Shown here: one piece after another, positions 35,388 through 44,497 of the stretch
Layout of the letters: every line of letters begins with the position of its first letter
Position numbering within the stretch: the stretch's first letter is position 1
From: Flaviflexus huanghaiensis
GTDB lineage: Bacteria; Actinomycetota; Actinomycetes; Actinomycetales; Actinomycetaceae
DNA length: 64,000 nt
Assembly (NCBI RefSeq): GCF_014118685.1
Contig: NZ_JACFAK010000009.1
Location: 1-64,000, forward strand
Direction: 5' to 3'
Program-made: the position numbers and the translations under genes
The notes under the pieces: generated by a model
The model's input: the letters and a program-made list of their open reading frames with translations, nothing else
What the model was told of the DNA's origin: nothing
Databases searched by the model: none

Positions 35388-37565
35388 CTACGAGCTAATC
35401 GTCGCGGGCACCTGCTCGTCCTTTTCGCGCTCGACCATGGGGGCTTGCCAGGGCCACCAGACCCGGTTGCCAATGTCGTGGATGAGACCCGGGACGAGGA
35501 GGGTACGGACGACGAAGGTATCGATGAGGATACCGAGCGAAACAATGATCGCGAGTTGAATCATGAAGAGTAGCGGGATGACCATGAGAGCGGCGAAGGT
35601 TGCCGCTAGGACGATGCCAGCCGACGTGATGACACCACCGGTTAGCGCCACTCCCTTGATGACACCCTGGCGCGTGCCCCGCTTGAGCGCCTCTTCCCGT
35701 GTCCTCGTCATGAGGAAGATCGTGTAGTCGATCGACAGGGCGACGAGGAAGATGAAGGCGTAAAGCGGTACGGACGAATCCGAGCCCGGCCATCCCAGCA
35801 CGTGGTTGAACAGAATAGCGGCCAACCCTATCGTCGCACCGAACGACAGCACGTTGGCGGCGAGGACGAGAGCTGGTGCCGCAATAGAGCGGAGCAGAAC
35901 CATGAGCATGAGTCCGACAACAAGGAGGGTTGCGGGAATGACCTTGACGAGGTCAGATATCCCAGTGCGCTGAGTATCGAGACGCGTCGCGGCGTCGCCG
36001 CCGACCTGTGCCCCAGTCCCCTCAAGTGCATCGCGGATGTCTCCGACCGTCTCCTGAGCCGCGAGCTCCTCCGATGGTGCGGCGGTCATTGCGGTGATGA
36101 GAACCTCACCGTTTCGAACAATCGGTCCCTCGTCGTCGCTTGTCACGTCGGCGGAAACGACGCCGTCAACCCCCTGAACCGCGGCGACAACCGCGTCGGC
36201 CGACTCCTCGGGGGCGAGGATATTAACGGGCTGAGCCCCGGCTGTCTGCGGGAAGATCTCGTACAGCGTGTCGAGCCCCGCCTCGGCCTCGGTCTCGCCG
36301 ACGATCGTATCCGCCACCGACAGACCCTTCGCCTCGAAAGTCGGGACGAACGCAACGAAAGCGAGCAGTACGACGGAGGTCGTGATCCACACTCGACGAT
36401 CGTTGCGGGCGACAAACCTGGCGGAACGCGCCCACCAGCCGCTGTCAACGCTCGCCTCATACGTGTCGCCGCTACTCGGGCTACCAACCTTGGCGGGCCA
36501 GAAGATTTTGCGTGCGCGCTTGCCCGGCAGAAGCAAGAGCGCCGGAAGGAGCGTCATTGCAGCAAGGACGCAAAAGACGATACCGATGACGGCAACGGGG
36601 CCGAGGGAGGTCGTCACACGCAGATCCGACAGCAGAAGGCACAGCAGTCCGGCCGACACGGTCGCGGCTGATGCGATGACTGGCTCCCATGTCGCGGCGA
36701 TCGCCTTCTTCATCGCGTCGAAGGGAGATTCGTTCAACCCAAGCTCTTCGCGATAGCGGGCGATGATGAGCAGACAGTAGTCGGTAGTGGCGCCGATGAC
36801 GAGGATCGAGAGAATGCCCTGCGTCTGGGCGGACAGAAGAACAACCTCGGCTTTGGCGAGGTAATACACGACAAGCCCCGCCCCGCTGAGAGCGAAGACC
36901 GCTGTTAAGAGAACGAGAATCGGTAGGACGATCGAACGATAGACGATGATGAGGATGACGAAGACGAGGGCGACCGCGACGAGCAACAGGAAGAGGTCGA
37001 TCCCGGCGAAGGCGTTGCTCAGATCCGCGACAAGGGCTGCCGGGCCGGTCGTCGATGTCTCGAGGTTGCCTAGCTCATTGGCTGCGTCGGACGCGTAGGC
37101 TCTGATCGCCTCAATTGTCGTTACCTGTATCTGATCACCGGACTCGTCGAAGTCCTTGAGTTGAGTGGCGTCGAGCTCAATAGGCCACATGCCAGCCGAC
37201 CCGTTCTCGGCGGGGACGAACGCTGACACGGGAGTTTCAAGATAATCCCCCAACACCGTCCCGTCCGCCATCGGCGCCTGGGCAATATTCTGCGCCCGCT
37301 CGTTAAGTCCAACGATCTGTTCCTGCGTCAGCGCCGATCCGTCTGCTGTCTCGAAAACGACAAACGCGGGTAGCGACTGGGAATCTTTGAATGAGCCGAC
37401 ACGCTCGGACACAACAGTCGATTCGGCCGACTCGGGCAGATAAAGCGCCTGATCATTTTCCTGAACCGAGGATAGCTGGCCCTGGGCCTGCCCACCGATG
37501 GCTCCAACTGCGAGCCACACGAGGAGAATGATGATGCGTACAAAGGTATATGTCGTCCGGTTCAC
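35388..37565 (-). CDS. MMPL/RND-family membrane transporter
   Basis: This 725-aa protein has the duplicated MMPL layout: helix 1 (FVRIIILLVWLAVGAIGG), a large extracytoplasmic loop, five helices, a charged linker near residues 355-385, a second helix and loop, then five more helices. MMPL proteins use the proton gradient to export lipids, siderophores or drugs. I start at a GTG (37565) with GAAAGG seven bases upstream, which places helix 1 near residue 7; the frame stays open further upstream without sense. The cargo is unknown, and there is no neighbouring lipid synthesis gene. Confidence 0.88.
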   Translation of the reverse strand: MNRTTYTFVRIIILLVWLAVGAIGGQAQGQLSSVQENDQALYLPESAESTVVSERVGSFKDSQSLPAFVVFETADGSALTQEQIVGLNERAQNIAQAPMADGTVLGDYLETPVSAFVPAENGSAGMWPIELDATQLKDFDESGDQIQVTTIEAIRAYASDAANELGNLETSTTGPAALVADLSNAFAGIDLFLLLVAVALVFVILIIVYRSIVLPILVLLTAVFALSGAGLVVYYLAKAEVVLLSAQTQGILSILVIGATTDYCLLIIARYREELGLNESPFDAMKKAIAATWEPVIASAATVSAGLLCLLLSDLRVTTSLGPVAVIGIVFCVLAAMTLLPALLLLPGKRARKIFWPAKVGSPSSGDTYEASVDSGWWARSARFVARNDRRVWITTSVVLLAFVAFVPTFEAKGLSVADTIVGETEAEAGLDTLYEIFPQTAGAQPVNILAPEESADAVVAAVQGVDGVVSADVTSDDEGPIVRNGEVLITAMTAAPSEELAAQETVGDIRDALEGTGAQVGGDAATRLDTQRTGISDLVKVIPATLLVVGLMLMVLLRSIAAPALVLAANVLSFGATIGLAAILFNHVLGWPGSDSSVPLYAFIFLVALSIDYTIFLMTRTREEALKRGTRQGVIKGVALTGGVITSAGIVLAATFAALMVIPLLFMIQLAIIVSLGILIDTFVVRTLLVPGLIHDIGNRVWWPWQAPMVEREKDEQVPATISS

Positions 37566-37728
37566 GGTTATGCCTTTCGATACAGTCTCGTCAAGCGTAG
37601 TCCGTCTCAACGCATATGACCGCGACGTTCCATGACGACTGGGTGATGCCTGGCAACACGATGACGTTTCCGGAGACAATCATGCCGCACACCTCGCGCG
37701 AGGAATCGGCTGGGCAACTGGCCAATCA

Positions 37729-38334
37729 CTACCGGTTGCCAGCGGATGCGGACAGCCCTGCGAGCGCCTCCTCGATCTGGCTCGGTGAGACCGCGCCCAC
37801 GTGGATGGAGGAAATTGTGCCATCGGAGTTAATGAAGTAGTGGGCTGGCACTCCCATCGTCCGATACGCAGCCGCGATCTCAGTTGTCGGGTCAAGCATG
37901 TGAGTGTAGGTCAGTCCAACCTGGTCAACATACGAGCGGACTGCCTCTGCCCCCTCGTTGACATAGATGGCGACGATATCGACCTTGTCGCCGTGCTCCT
38001 CTTGCGCGTCCTGGATGTGGGGGACTTCCGCTCTGCATGCTGAGCACCAGGTTGCGTTGAAGATGAGCCAGACAGGCCGATCAAGGGTCTCAAGATCGAC
38101 AGTGTGGCCATCGATGTCGAGTCCCGAGAAGATCGGGGCTTGTTCCCCGACTGCTGGCGCCACAGCTGATGCTTCTTCGCTCAGCTCGATCTCTGACAGC
38201 GCCGCAGCCTCCTCCCCACCGCCTTTCACGGCGAGAACTCCGGCGATGATGAGAGCTGTTGTCACGAGGACGACGAAGAGGGATCCAAGCCGTGACGACC
38301 TGATCCGGTCACGCCAGTCAACCTGCTCAGCCAT
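37729..38334 (-). CDS. Membrane-anchored TlpA/ResA-like thioredoxin
   Basis: This 201-aa protein has one N-terminal membrane anchor (SLFVVLVTTALIIAGVLAV, residues 18-36) and a thioredoxin fold outside the membrane with the redox pair WCSAC (Cys97, Cys100). The role expected from the family and from its place at the end of the cytochrome c maturation genes is reduction of apocytochrome heme-binding cysteines, as ResA/CcmG do with electrons from CcdA. The ATG at 38334 overlaps the end of the resC gene. Confidence 0.85.
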   Translation of the reverse strand: MAEQVDWRDRIRSSRLGSLFVVLVTTALIIAGVLAVKGGGEEAAALSEIELSEEASAVAPAVGEQAPIFSGLDIDGHTVDLETLDRPVWLIFNATWCSACRAEVPHIQDAQEEHGDKVDIVAIYVNEGAEAVRSYVDQVGLTYTHMLDPTTEIAAAYRTMGVPAHYFINSDGTISSIHVGAVSPSQIEEALAGLSASAGNR

Positions 38335-39226
38335 AGGAGTGGAGTCCTCCGAAGAAGTGGTTTCCGAAGTAGGCGAAGAGCACGGCAGCGAAACCCGCAA
38401 TGAGGAGCCAGGCAGCGCGCTTTCCCTTCCAGTCCCGTACGACGCGGGCGTGCAGGTACGCGCCGTACAGTAGCCACGTCACGAACGCAGCCGTCTCCTT
38501 CGGGTCCCACCCCCAGTATCGGCCCCAGGCGGTGTCTGCCCACAGCGCTCCGAGAAGAATCATGATCGTCAGCATCGGGAATGTGAACACGGCAGCCTTG
38601 TAGCCGATCTCATCGAACAAGTCTTTCGACGGCATGCGACGAATCTTCTTCGAGAGGCGAGCGTGGAGCAGATACAGAACGGCCCCGCCGAAGGACACAC
38701 AGGCAGCGCCGTAGGCAATGATTGCGGTCGACACGTGAAGAGTGAGTAGCGTGTTGTTCTGCAGGGCTGGCACGAGCGGCTCGACGCCGGCATCGAGACT
38801 CTGGGCATAGATCAGGAGTCCGATCGTGACGGGCATGACGATAAGCGACAGCATCCGGATCCGGTAGCGCCACAGGAAGAACATGTAGGCGGCGAGAATC
38901 CCCCAGGAGAACGACACCGCGAACTCGTGCTGGTTCGCGAACGGACCGTGACCCGTCACGCTCATTCGGCCGATGAGATAGACGGTCACGAGGACGAACG
39001 CGACGATCGTGAACGCTGTGCCGTACCAGGCTAATCCCCTGGCTTGCTGACGGTTCTGCGCGGTCGCGGCCTCCTCGCCCGGTTCAGCCCCGGTTGCGCC
39101 GACTGAGACGGCGGCGCGCTTGCGGACATGATGCTTCCGGGATGTCAGGTAGGCGCCGTCGCAGAGGAGCGCGACGATGGCGACAATGGTCGCCGCGAGC
39201 AGGAAGTATTCAAGTGACTCAAGCAT
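38327..39226 (-). CDS. resC: Cytochrome c biogenesis protein ResC/CcsA
   Basis: This 299-aa polytopic membrane protein has the CcsA/CcmC family Trp-rich heme-handling signature WGRYWGWDPKETAAFVTW near residue 230. With ResB it forms the System II machine that exports heme and attaches it to apocytochromes c outside the membrane. Its start overlaps the end of resB by eight bases. It is in one operon with nrfHA, whose products require nine covalent hemes. Confidence 0.92.
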   Translation of the reverse strand: MLESLEYFLLAATIVAIVALLCDGAYLTSRKHHVRKRAAVSVGATGAEPGEEAATAQNRQQARGLAWYGTAFTIVAFVLVTVYLIGRMSVTGHGPFANQHEFAVSFSWGILAAYMFFLWRYRIRMLSLIVMPVTIGLLIYAQSLDAGVEPLVPALQNNTLLTLHVSTAIIAYGAACVSFGGAVLYLLHARLSKKIRRMPSKDLFDEIGYKAAVFTFPMLTIMILLGALWADTAWGRYWGWDPKETAAFVTWLLYGAYLHARVVRDWKGKRAAWLLIAGFAAVLFAYFGNHFFGGLHSYG

Positions 39227-40643
39227 CGGTCATTCCTTCGTCCTGGATCTGGCCTATCAATCGATTGAACTGGTTCTCGTAGATCGCGTCATGCTTATCG
39301 ACTGAGGCGATGGACAGAGTCGAGTCGTCCTCCGCGCGCACCCACAGTCGGCGGTGTTGAAAACCGAACGTCATGAACATTCCGACGACGAGGAGAATTG
39401 ATGCGACCCAGAGGAGCGGCGATCCCGGGTCGTTGCGGGCGGTGATGCCCGTGTATTGTGATTCTCCTTCGAAGATGAACTCGTAGTCGCCGACTGTGAC
39501 CTGCTGTCCCTGCGGCAGGCGTTTCACGGCGATAGGTTCGTTCATCCCCGCAGGGTAGAGCTCAACCATCGCCGTTCCGACAGGGATGACCGAGTCGGTT
39601 CGCCCGGAAGCTGGCGTCACGATGAGAATGTCAAGCTCGTCGACAGCGTCGATTGCTCCGACGGCGTTCGTGCCGTCGGTCGATGTCCACTGCAGCGGGA
39701 CGGCACCATCGAAGACGTCCTCCCCCTCGAGGTCCGTCATGACGATATTGGCCGCGATGCCATAGGACGTTTGATGGAACTTCATTCCCCCGTACGGTAG
39801 CGGGGAGTTGACCCGCACCTCCTGCTCAGCCACCTCCTCGCCCGCGTCGATGACGACAAGCTCGGACACGTAGTCGATCGGTCTTCCGTCCTCGTCGTAG
39901 CTGTCTTTAAACGAATCTGCCCGAACCTCAATAGTGGAATCGTCGAGCCGGACTGAACCACCAACGGGTATCACCATGAATTGTTCGAACGACCCGAGCG
40001 AACTGATGACAAAGGCGGCGATGATGAGGACGAAGGATGCGTGGGCCAGCGCGGTGCCGAACGGCCCGAACCTGTTCTTGTCCGTATAAAAAGCACGTGC
40101 GTCCTTGTCGTCCTCGACAATTCGCCACCTGTCCTTCCTGAACACGGATCTGGCGTGGGCGAGAGCGTCCTCGGACCCCAGATCACCCCGCGTCAGGATG
40201 CGTCGATTCTGTGCGTGCCGATGAAAGGCGTGGGAGACGTGGACTCGTGGATGCATCGCTGCCCGCCAGAGAACCGGGAGGCGATGCACTGTGCATCCGA
40301 TAATCGACCCGGTCAAGAGTGCGATGACGATGAGAAAGATCGGCGACGTGTACATCCGGAAGAACCCGAGGAAGGAGAGGATGTCGGTCCAGAACCCGTA
40401 GCGGGGACGCACTGAGTCGAGCCAGCTTTGCGCGCTCGTCGGATCATCGAACGTTCCCGCTGGCGCCTGCATGATGACCGTGCCGAACAGGGCGAGGATG
40501 GCGAGAAGGATGATGAGGACGAGCCCGACGGTCTTGTTGTAGAAGAAGGCGTAGATCCTCTTGAAAAGGAGGATAGGCGAGACGTCGTCGTCCTCCGGTG
40601 GGAGGTCGGGTGCCGAGCTCTGCTCGGTGGCAGATTGAACCAT
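39219..40643 (-). CDS. resB: Cytochrome c biogenesis protein ResB
   Basis: This 474-aa protein has the ResB topology: three N-terminal helices (including GLVLIILLAILALFGTVI and SPIFLIVIALLTGSIIGCTV), a long extracytoplasmic domain from about residue 225 to 415, and a last helix (LLWVASILLVVGMFMTFGF). The conserved pattern GGMKFHQTSYG is present. It works with ResC in heme attachment. I start at the ATG at 40643, two bases after the ccdA stop; the frame upstream lies inside ccdA. Confidence 0.92.
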   Translation of the reverse strand: MVQSATEQSSAPDLPPEDDDVSPILLFKRIYAFFYNKTVGLVLIILLAILALFGTVIMQAPAGTFDDPTSAQSWLDSVRPRYGFWTDILSFLGFFRMYTSPIFLIVIALLTGSIIGCTVHRLPVLWRAAMHPRVHVSHAFHRHAQNRRILTRGDLGSEDALAHARSVFRKDRWRIVEDDKDARAFYTDKNRFGPFGTALAHASFVLIIAAFVISSLGSFEQFMVIPVGGSVRLDDSTIEVRADSFKDSYDEDGRPIDYVSELVVIDAGEEVAEQEVRVNSPLPYGGMKFHQTSYGIAANIVMTDLEGEDVFDGAVPLQWTSTDGTNAVGAIDAVDELDILIVTPASGRTDSVIPVGTAMVELYPAGMNEPIAVKRLPQGQQVTVGDYEFIFEGESQYTGITARNDPGSPLLWVASILLVVGMFMTFGFQHRRLWVRAEDDSTLSIASVDKHDAIYENQFNRLIGQIQDEGMTDA

Positions 40644-40645
40644 GG

Positions 40646-41350
40646 TCACATCACCGCCGGTACGAGGGCTGTCAGCTTCTCCAACAGCCCGGAAATCATG
40701 AGGAAACCGATAAGGACAAGCGCGAGCCCCACGACCAGCTCGATCGTTCGGTAACGGCTCTTCACCCACGACGCACGCTCGAGAATGCCCCCAATGCCAG
40801 TTGCGACAAGAATGAACGGGATGCCGAGGCCGGCACAGAAGACCGCCAGCAGAAGCGCGCCCTCGGCGACCGACTGGGTGGTGGCGACGCCAATGACCCC
40901 ACCGAGGACGGGGCCGATGCATGGCGTCCATCCCGCCCCGAATGCGAGGCCAAGAAGTGCAGCGCGGCGCATGCTCGGATCGCCATCAAGGTCGATGTTC
41001 GCTCTCGCCGTGCGGTCAAGGACCGGGATCCGGATGAGTCCGGCGACGTGGAGGCCAAGAGCGACGAGCATCGCCCCTCCGGCGATCGTGAGGATGCCGC
41101 GATAATCACCGACTGCCCAGCCAACCAGTCCGACGAGGAGCCAGAGGCCCGCGAACACCGACGAAAAGGCGAGGACAAAGACTCCTGCGCGAGCCGCAGC
41201 CCGTGTCCGAGTAGCTGTCAGAACGTTGCCCGAGTCTCGGGAGGATGGATTCGTTCCCGCGACGTATGCAGAGAATACGGGAACGAGTGGTAGAAAGCAG
41301 GGCGACAGGAAGGCTAGGACCCCGGCGAGGAAAACGAGCGGGATAGTCAT
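40646..41350 (-). CDS. ccdA: Thiol-disulfide transporter CcdA
   Basis: This 234-aa protein has six hydrophobic helices and the two conserved redox cysteines of the CcdA/DsbD core, in LSPCFLPLVP (Cys18) and GWTPCIGPVLGG (Cys144). It passes electrons from cytoplasmic thioredoxin across the membrane to the ResA-like protein. It overlaps the TPR gene by ATGA. Confidence 0.93.
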   Translation of the reverse strand: MTIPLVFLAGVLAFLSPCFLPLVPVFSAYVAGTNPSSRDSGNVLTATRTRAAARAGVFVLAFSSVFAGLWLLVGLVGWAVGDYRGILTIAGGAMLVALGLHVAGLIRIPVLDRTARANIDLDGDPSMRRAALLGLAFGAGWTPCIGPVLGGVIGVATTQSVAEGALLLAVFCAGLGIPFILVATGIGGILERASWVKSRYRTIELVVGLALVLIGFLMISGLLEKLTALVPAVM

Positions 41351-42153
41351 GGACCGTCTTCCTCCTCCCCGCCGGTGTCGTTATTCGCGAGTTCAGCGGC
41401 GATCGCTGCCACGTGCATCGTGACGTTCTCGGCGAGATCGGATTCCGGGTCGATGTCGATCACCGTGTTCCAGGCCTCGATTGCTTGCTCAGGCCGGGGC
41501 GGATCGGATGCAAGGTAGGCGAAACCCAGGTTGTAATGAGCCTCGATACGATTCGGGTCAATCTCAAGCGCCCGCAACCAGAGCTCTTCGGCAATATCAA
41601 ATTCACCGTTGTCGAACCGAAGCGTTCCGAGCTCAACGAGAGCGTCGGTATCTGTCTCGTCTGCGAGTATCTGTGCTTCAAGTTCCGCCATCGTCGCGAC
41701 CGGTACCGAATTGTCGCCGCCCATATCGGGATGCCCGTCGGGCATCTGCATCTGCTGAGCAGCGACGATATTTTGGTTCGACTGGTTCGCAAAAAACACA
41801 CCGGAACCGATGCCGACGACGAGGGCAATGGCGAGGGAAATGAGGATGACCCGACGCTCGGAATAGCCGGCCTCGGCAGGCTTCGCCACAGGTGCACTCT
41901 TCTTCTTACGCCTGCGGAAGACAGGGATGTCGTCCTCGATCTCGTCGAGCTCGGCGAGCGCAATGTCGTTGGGGTCGGCCGGCAGCTCGTCAGCCACGCT
42001 GTCCGAGACCTGTTCGGGTTGGGCCCTGCGAATGAGCTGTGCTTGCTGGTCAGCCCAACCCCGGACAGATTCCGGTGCCGTCTCGAGAAAGGCAAGAATG
42101 TCGCTCGGAGTCGCACCCGCCCGATCGGACGCGGACTCCGGCTCGCCGGTCAT
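41347..42153 (-). CDS. TPR-containing membrane protein of the nrf/cytochrome c operon
   Basis: This 268-aa protein has an acidic cytoplasmic N-terminus (about 100 residues), a basic patch (RRRKKK), one helix (VILISLAIALVVGIGSGVFFA, near 102-122) and an extracytoplasmic TPR region (ALVELGTLRFDNGEFDIAEELWLRALEIDPNRIEAHYNLGFAYL). NrfG and CcmI are TPR proteins that chaperone apocytochromes for heme attachment in proteobacterial nrf systems. A similar role is inferred from the TPR fold and from its position between nrfA and ccdA. ATGA overlaps join it to both neighbours. Confidence 0.78.
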   Translation of the reverse strand: MTGEPESASDRAGATPSDILAFLETAPESVRGWADQQAQLIRRAQPEQVSDSVADELPADPNDIALAELDEIEDDIPVFRRRKKKSAPVAKPAEAGYSERRVILISLAIALVVGIGSGVFFANQSNQNIVAAQQMQMPDGHPDMGGDNSVPVATMAELEAQILADETDTDALVELGTLRFDNGEFDIAEELWLRALEIDPNRIEAHYNLGFAYLASDPPRPEQAIEAWNTVIDIDPESDLAENVTMHVAAIAAELANNDTGGEEEDGP

Positions 42154-43637
42154 CGGAGGAACTCAAGGTCGGAACGATCTTCGATGTCCTGGGCGTATTT
42201 CTGCGTGACCTCAGATGCTTCGAGATCTTCTCGGGACGCGCCTTCGAGTGCCAACTCGCCCATCCGCGAGGCATCCATCGAGTCGATGAGAACCGACTGG
42301 GTGTAGTCGGGAGCATGGAACCCGTACGAGTTCTCTGAGTACACGAAGTCGAGGTAGAAACTCGCCTTGTTCTGGTATTCGCGCGCCAGATCGAGAGAGT
42401 CCTCGTCGACACCGTTCGCCATTCCTTCTTCGATGTTGTAAATGAGGCTGACGAGGGCATCGAATGCCTGGTTGCGAGAGACAACGAAGCGGTCCTGGAG
42501 CGTCACCACTCGGTTGACAAGCGTCTCCGCGTCGTCGCTATGGCACGTTCCGCACGAGGCATTGGCGTCGAATAGTGGGGAGTTGATGTGGTGGTCCGTG
42601 ACCTTCTGCGCCGCCGACCTGTCATAAGACATGTGGCAGTCAGCACACGAAACTCCTGCATCCGCGTGGACGCCCTGGCTCCAGATCTCAAACTCTGGGT
42701 GTTGCGCCTTGAGAATGGATGCCCCGGTGATCTCGTGTTCGAAATCGATGTGGCCATCCTCCTCGTAATACTTCCAGATATCGTCGATGTGATTGCCCTC
42801 GGCCCACGGGAAGGTCAGCCGATTACCAGCATCTCCATCGAAGTAGTATTCGACGTGGCACTGGGCGCAGACGTACGAGCGCATTTCATCCGTTGTCGCA
42901 TCTCGGTTGACGTCATAGTCTTCGATGCCTTCGCTGGCTTTCAACGCGGCGATTCCGGTGACGAATGCAGGCCGCGTGATGCGCAGGGACATTGTGTCAG
43001 GATCATGACAGTCAATGCAGGCGACGGGACCCGAGGCGTGCTGGGTGGCCTCGCTGTACGTCATGGCGTTGACCGTGTCGAAGCCAGCTTCCCTATCTCC
43101 ATTGCCGAGCTCGTCGTAGACCTCCGGCATTGACGCATGGCAGTTGAGGCATGTGCCGGGCTGGTTGAAGTCGAGGACTCGGACCGTGTAGCGCTGATCT
43201 TCAAGCATCCATTCGTGTCCGCGGGCATGGGTGTACCCCTTAGCGAACGCGTACCCGGCCCACATGATCCTCAGCCTCGGATCGTCCTCGAGCCGCGATG
43301 ATGATCCAACTGAACGCGGGTCGGTCTCCGACGGCGTCAGCTCAATCGGTTGGGAGCCACCGTAGACCGTCAGTCCCATCTCTTCAGTCCTGAGATAGCT
43401 CTCGTACTGCTGGGGATAGTTTTGCCCCCATACCGCGGGGTCATAGGTCGTGTCGCTCAGCTCGACGACGTTGTGGTTCGGCTGTGCGGACTCGGTCCGG
43501 CGCTCGAGGATGTTGACAAGCAACGCCGTCATACCGAACGTCACCACGGCGGTGAGGACCACCGCGATGAGCACTTTCGAGGCTGTCCATCCCCTGCGAG
43601 TCGTCCCAACCTCTGCCTGTGTCTCGTTCTCACTCAT
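42150..43637 (-). CDS. nrfA: Ammonia-forming cytochrome c nitrite reductase
   Basis: This 495-aa protein reduces nitrite to ammonium with six electrons outside the membrane. It has five heme motifs: CLNCH (163-167), CIDCH (207-211), CAQCH (257-261), CADCH (331-335) and CGTCH (362-366). Family features include VEYYF after the third heme (catalytic Tyr and calcium site) and KAQHPEFE (Lys310, Gln312, His313). The first, active-site motif has His instead of the Lys of the classical CxxCK. An uncleaved N-terminal helix (VLIAVVLTAVVTFGMTALLV, 22-41) probably anchors it, unlike the soluble proteobacterial form. The start is six bases past the nrfH stop. Confidence 0.95.
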   Translation of the reverse strand: MSENETQAEVGTTRRGWTASKVLIAVVLTAVVTFGMTALLVNILERRTESAQPNHNVVELSDTTYDPAVWGQNYPQQYESYLRTEEMGLTVYGGSQPIELTPSETDPRSVGSSSRLEDDPRLRIMWAGYAFAKGYTHARGHEWMLEDQRYTVRVLDFNQPGTCLNCHASMPEVYDELGNGDREAGFDTVNAMTYSEATQHASGPVACIDCHDPDTMSLRITRPAFVTGIAALKASEGIEDYDVNRDATTDEMRSYVCAQCHVEYYFDGDAGNRLTFPWAEGNHIDDIWKYYEEDGHIDFEHEITGASILKAQHPEFEIWSQGVHADAGVSCADCHMSYDRSAAQKVTDHHINSPLFDANASCGTCHSDDAETLVNRVVTLQDRFVVSRNQAFDALVSLIYNIEEGMANGVDEDSLDLAREYQNKASFYLDFVYSENSYGFHAPDYTQSVLIDSMDASRMGELALEGASREDLEASEVTQKYAQDIEDRSDLEFLR

Positions 43638-43645
43638 CTCGTCAC

Positions 43646-44164
43646 TCACTTCGCATGGCCCACGGTCTCGTGACACCGCGTGCAGTCCAATTCATCCCCT
43701 TCAGCGCGGGCCTGATGGACCTCGCTGAGATAATCACCGTGACAGTAGAGACAGGCTGCATTCGTCACCTGTCTGTTCGAGTCACGGATCTCGATGTTCG
43801 TTGGGTAGTCACCGGTCGTGAATTTCAACGCGTGCCAAAATCCGTTGTCCGCCTTCACCCAGTACTTGTTGATGATGTTGTCGTGCGGCATGTGGCAGTC
43901 GTTGCAGGTTGCCACGTCTTTGTGGCTTCCCTTGTTGTATCCCTCGAGATATTCATCCATTGCATGACACTGCGCGCACGTCTCGGGGTCGTCATAAAGG
44001 TAGCCGATGCCGTTGGCGTAAAGGAACGTGAAGCTTCCGACCCCAACGAAAGAGCCGAACACGAAAACCGCGAGAAAAAGCACGACATTTCTGCCGCGGA
44101 ACCAACGCCTGCGCTTAGGCTCGGCAGGTACGGACCCGGTTGTGGCTGGTTCGTTGTCAGCCAT
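43646..44164 (-). CDS. nrfH: NrfH tetraheme quinol dehydrogenase
   Basis: This 172-aa member of the NapC/NirT family oxidises menaquinol and passes electrons to NrfA. After an N-terminal anchor (VVLFLAVFVFGSFVGVGSFTF, 27-47) come four heme motifs: CAQCH (63-67), CNDCH (87-91), CLYCH (138-142) and CTRCH (161-165). Met69 follows the first motif in the CxxCHxM arrangement used as the NrfH heme-1 ligand. I start at the ATG at 44164, six bases after GGGAG. It is the first gene of a seven-gene operon reaching 37729. Confidence 0.95.
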   Translation of the reverse strand: MADNEPATTGSVPAEPKRRRWFRGRNVVLFLAVFVFGSFVGVGSFTFLYANGIGYLYDDPETCAQCHAMDEYLEGYNKGSHKDVATCNDCHMPHDNIINKYWVKADNGFWHALKFTTGDYPTNIEIRDSNRQVTNAACLYCHGDYLSEVHQARAEGDELDCTRCHETVGHAK

Positions 44165-44497
44165 GCCATCTCCCGCCCTTCCAGACATCGCCGTCGATAT
44201 CGCAGATCCATGCAGATTTCTCCCAGAATCCTTGCTTCCATTCTCTGATCAACGGCCGTTTCGGCATGGGCCTCAGGTCCTACGGGTCTGCCAAGCCGCG
44301 CTATCCCTGGGTTATAGCCCTGCTCACATCACCAATTACCACTTGACACTGTGTCTAAAAAGCTTGCTAACCCGTCACGCTTCAGTGCGTAGCACGCCGC
44401 AACCGCACGTCAGCGACCCGGATACCCGAACGTCAGACACGCGTAGAATGAGCACACCGGGCGAGCCCCGACTCGCCACTAGACGTGAGGAATACTC
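44165..44497. other. Divergent regulatory region between nrfH and ABC genes
   Basis: No gene is seen here. On the minus strand TATAAC (44311-44316) could be the -10 of the nrf operon. GACACTGTGTC (44345-44355), an 11-base perfect palindrome, would then be centred near -46, close to where activators bind. On the plus strand TTGACA (44343-44348) could be the -35 of the ABC genes, with a poor -10 (GCTAAC, 44366-44371), so the palindrome may affect both directions. No clear FNR-type TTGAT...ATCAA site is visible. Confidence 0.4.

Noticed and set aside
43646-44164. NapC/NirT rather than NrfH
   Set aside because: Direct coupling to nrfA, the short length and the CxxCHxM first heme favour NrfH.
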